Below are positions 63,329-64,000 of a DNA stretch of 64,000 nt, piece after piece. Source of the stretch: Pedobacter sp. ok626 (lineage in GTDB: Bacteria; Bacteroidota; Bacteroidia; Sphingobacteriales; Sphingobacteriaceae); NCBI RefSeq assembly GCF_900100435.1, contig NZ_FNEX01000011.1, forward strand, positions 62,001 through 126,000, read 5' to 3'. A program made the translations under genes and the position numbers. Position 1 is the first letter of the stretch; the number at the start of each line of letters is the position of its first letter. The notes under the pieces are model-generated. The model ran no database searches. It worked only from the letters and a program-made list of their open reading frames with translations, and had not been told where the DNA came from.

Positions 63329-64000
63329 ATGAAAAAACGATTAAACTATACATTATTTATTGCCGCTACGTTTTGCATTTTTACTATAGGGTGCAAAATT
63401 GATAACTACGGCCCTCCTAATGCTTCATTTTCAGGTGCAATAAAGGATGCAGTAACTAAAGAGCTGGTTGGAACAGACATTCAGAGTGGCTCGAGCATGC
63501 GTGCGCTTGAAATAGATCCCGATTTTCCTAGTCCTACCGCCTTAACCTGGGTAATTAAACAGAATGGAGAGTTTCGCAATGATATGGTATTTGCTGCTAA
63601 ATATGACATCCAGTTTATTGACTGTAATTTTTATCCTTTCTCGGAAAAAAATGTAGTCCTAAAGCCTGGAACAAATGTTCGTGATTTTGAGGTGACACCA
63701 TATATTCGGATTAAGGACTTTAGCATTACTCATAATGCAGCTAATAACCGGGTTACGGCTACATTTAAAATTGAAGGTGGTAAACCAGAAGTTAAGGTTA
63801 TGGCAATGAGATTATATGCCTTTACCGACATCTATGTGGGCGAGCAAGTTAAATTTGCTACTTCAGGTAATTCGAATGAGAATAATACCTTCAGTAGAAA
63901 CTTAACGGGGGCGGCACAAACCATTGATCCAGCAGCTGTACAAACGTTAAGCATTGACCTTGCTGCAAATCAGAGTCTTTTCGCTTTGAAAAGGAACTAT
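63329..64000 (+). CDS. DUF3823 domain lipoprotein, 3' partial
   Basis: Begins 4 bases after the SusD stop. 224 residues are present and the frame is open at the window end. Lipobox FTIGC (Cys22). The mature start CKIDNYGPPNASFSGAIKD and the following VTKELVGTDIQSGS and DFEVTPYIRIKDF match the DUF3823 pattern, a family found as the third gene after SusC/SusD. It is probably a surface glycan-binding protein, the functional equivalent of SusE/SusF, though this role is inferred from position. Confidence 0.85.
   Translation, partial: MKKRLNYTLFIAATFCIFTIGCKIDNYGPPNASFSGAIKDAVTKELVGTDIQSGSSMRALEIDPDFPSPTALTWVIKQNGEFRNDMVFAAKYDIQFIDCNFYPFSEKNVVLKPGTNVRDFEVTPYIRIKDFSITHNAANNRVTATFKIEGGKPEVKVMAMRLYAFTDIYVGEQVKFATSGNSNENNTFSRNLTGAAQTIDPAAVQTLSIDLAANQSLFALKRNY

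Noticed and set aside
1..64000. Prophage, integrative element, transposase, tRNA or rRNA genes
   Set aside because: No integrase, capsid, transposase or structured RNA gene was recognised on either strand by eye; a covariance-model scan could still find a small RNA.

Overview
The window is chromosomal DNA from a Gram-negative member of the Bacteroidota, most likely a Pedobacter-like species of the Sphingobacteriaceae. This is an inference from gene content. The sequence shows a type IX-type sorting domain, PorP/SprF, SusC/SusD, a sigma/FecR/TonB-receptor cassette, DUF2490 and DUF3823 proteins, many short lipoprotein signals ending in S-C or G-C, and promoter -7 elements of the form TAnnTTTG. 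Most of the window is dense, ordinary chromosome. There is no integrase, transposase, phage gene, CRISPR array, tRNA or rRNA that I could see.

Layout. 1-7.5 kb: a huge repetitive surface protein (5' end cut off), a PorP/SprF partner and a PorE-like OmpA protein, forming one surface secretion/anchoring unit. 7.5-8.0 kb: an intergenic element with an 11-bp period and strong inverted symmetry. 8.0-18.9 kb: lipid metabolism, with an acyl-CoA synthetase, a lipoprotein gamma-glutamyltranspeptidase, a major OmpA-type porin, and a marR-fadN-fadA-fadE beta-oxidation operon. 19.0-20.4 kb: two FKBP lipoproteins. 20.4-24.2 kb: photolyase, a TIGR01777-type epimerase and a DASH cryptochrome. 24.3-35.2 kb: the 2-oxoglutarate dehydrogenase complex (E1 and E2 adjacent, the E3 gene 5.5 kb away), with two outer-membrane proteins and two exported hydrolases in between. 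35.4-42.3 kb: an RND tripartite efflux operon behind two TetR regulators. 42.5-47.0 kb: murB, an ECF sigma factor, a PAP2 phosphatase and an LtaS-like alkaline-phosphatase-fold membrane enzyme.

47.1-64.0 kb is accessory transport. On the minus strand lies a sigma / FecR anti-sigma / STN-containing TonB receptor / lipoprotein cassette of unknown substrate. A gene-poor kilobase with a coding remnant follows. Then comes a two-component-propeller LuxR-type regulator divergent from a small signal-peptide ORF, SusC, SusD and a DUF3823 lipoprotein. The last gene runs off the window, so the degradative enzymes of this presumed glycan-utilisation locus are probably downstream.

The features I think most deserve a second look are the 11-bp-period palindromic element at 7657-7823, the nine-repeat surface protein, the sigma/FecR/receptor/lipoprotein cassette, and the SusC-like stub in front of the real SusC. 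I did not find a convincing wholly new system.
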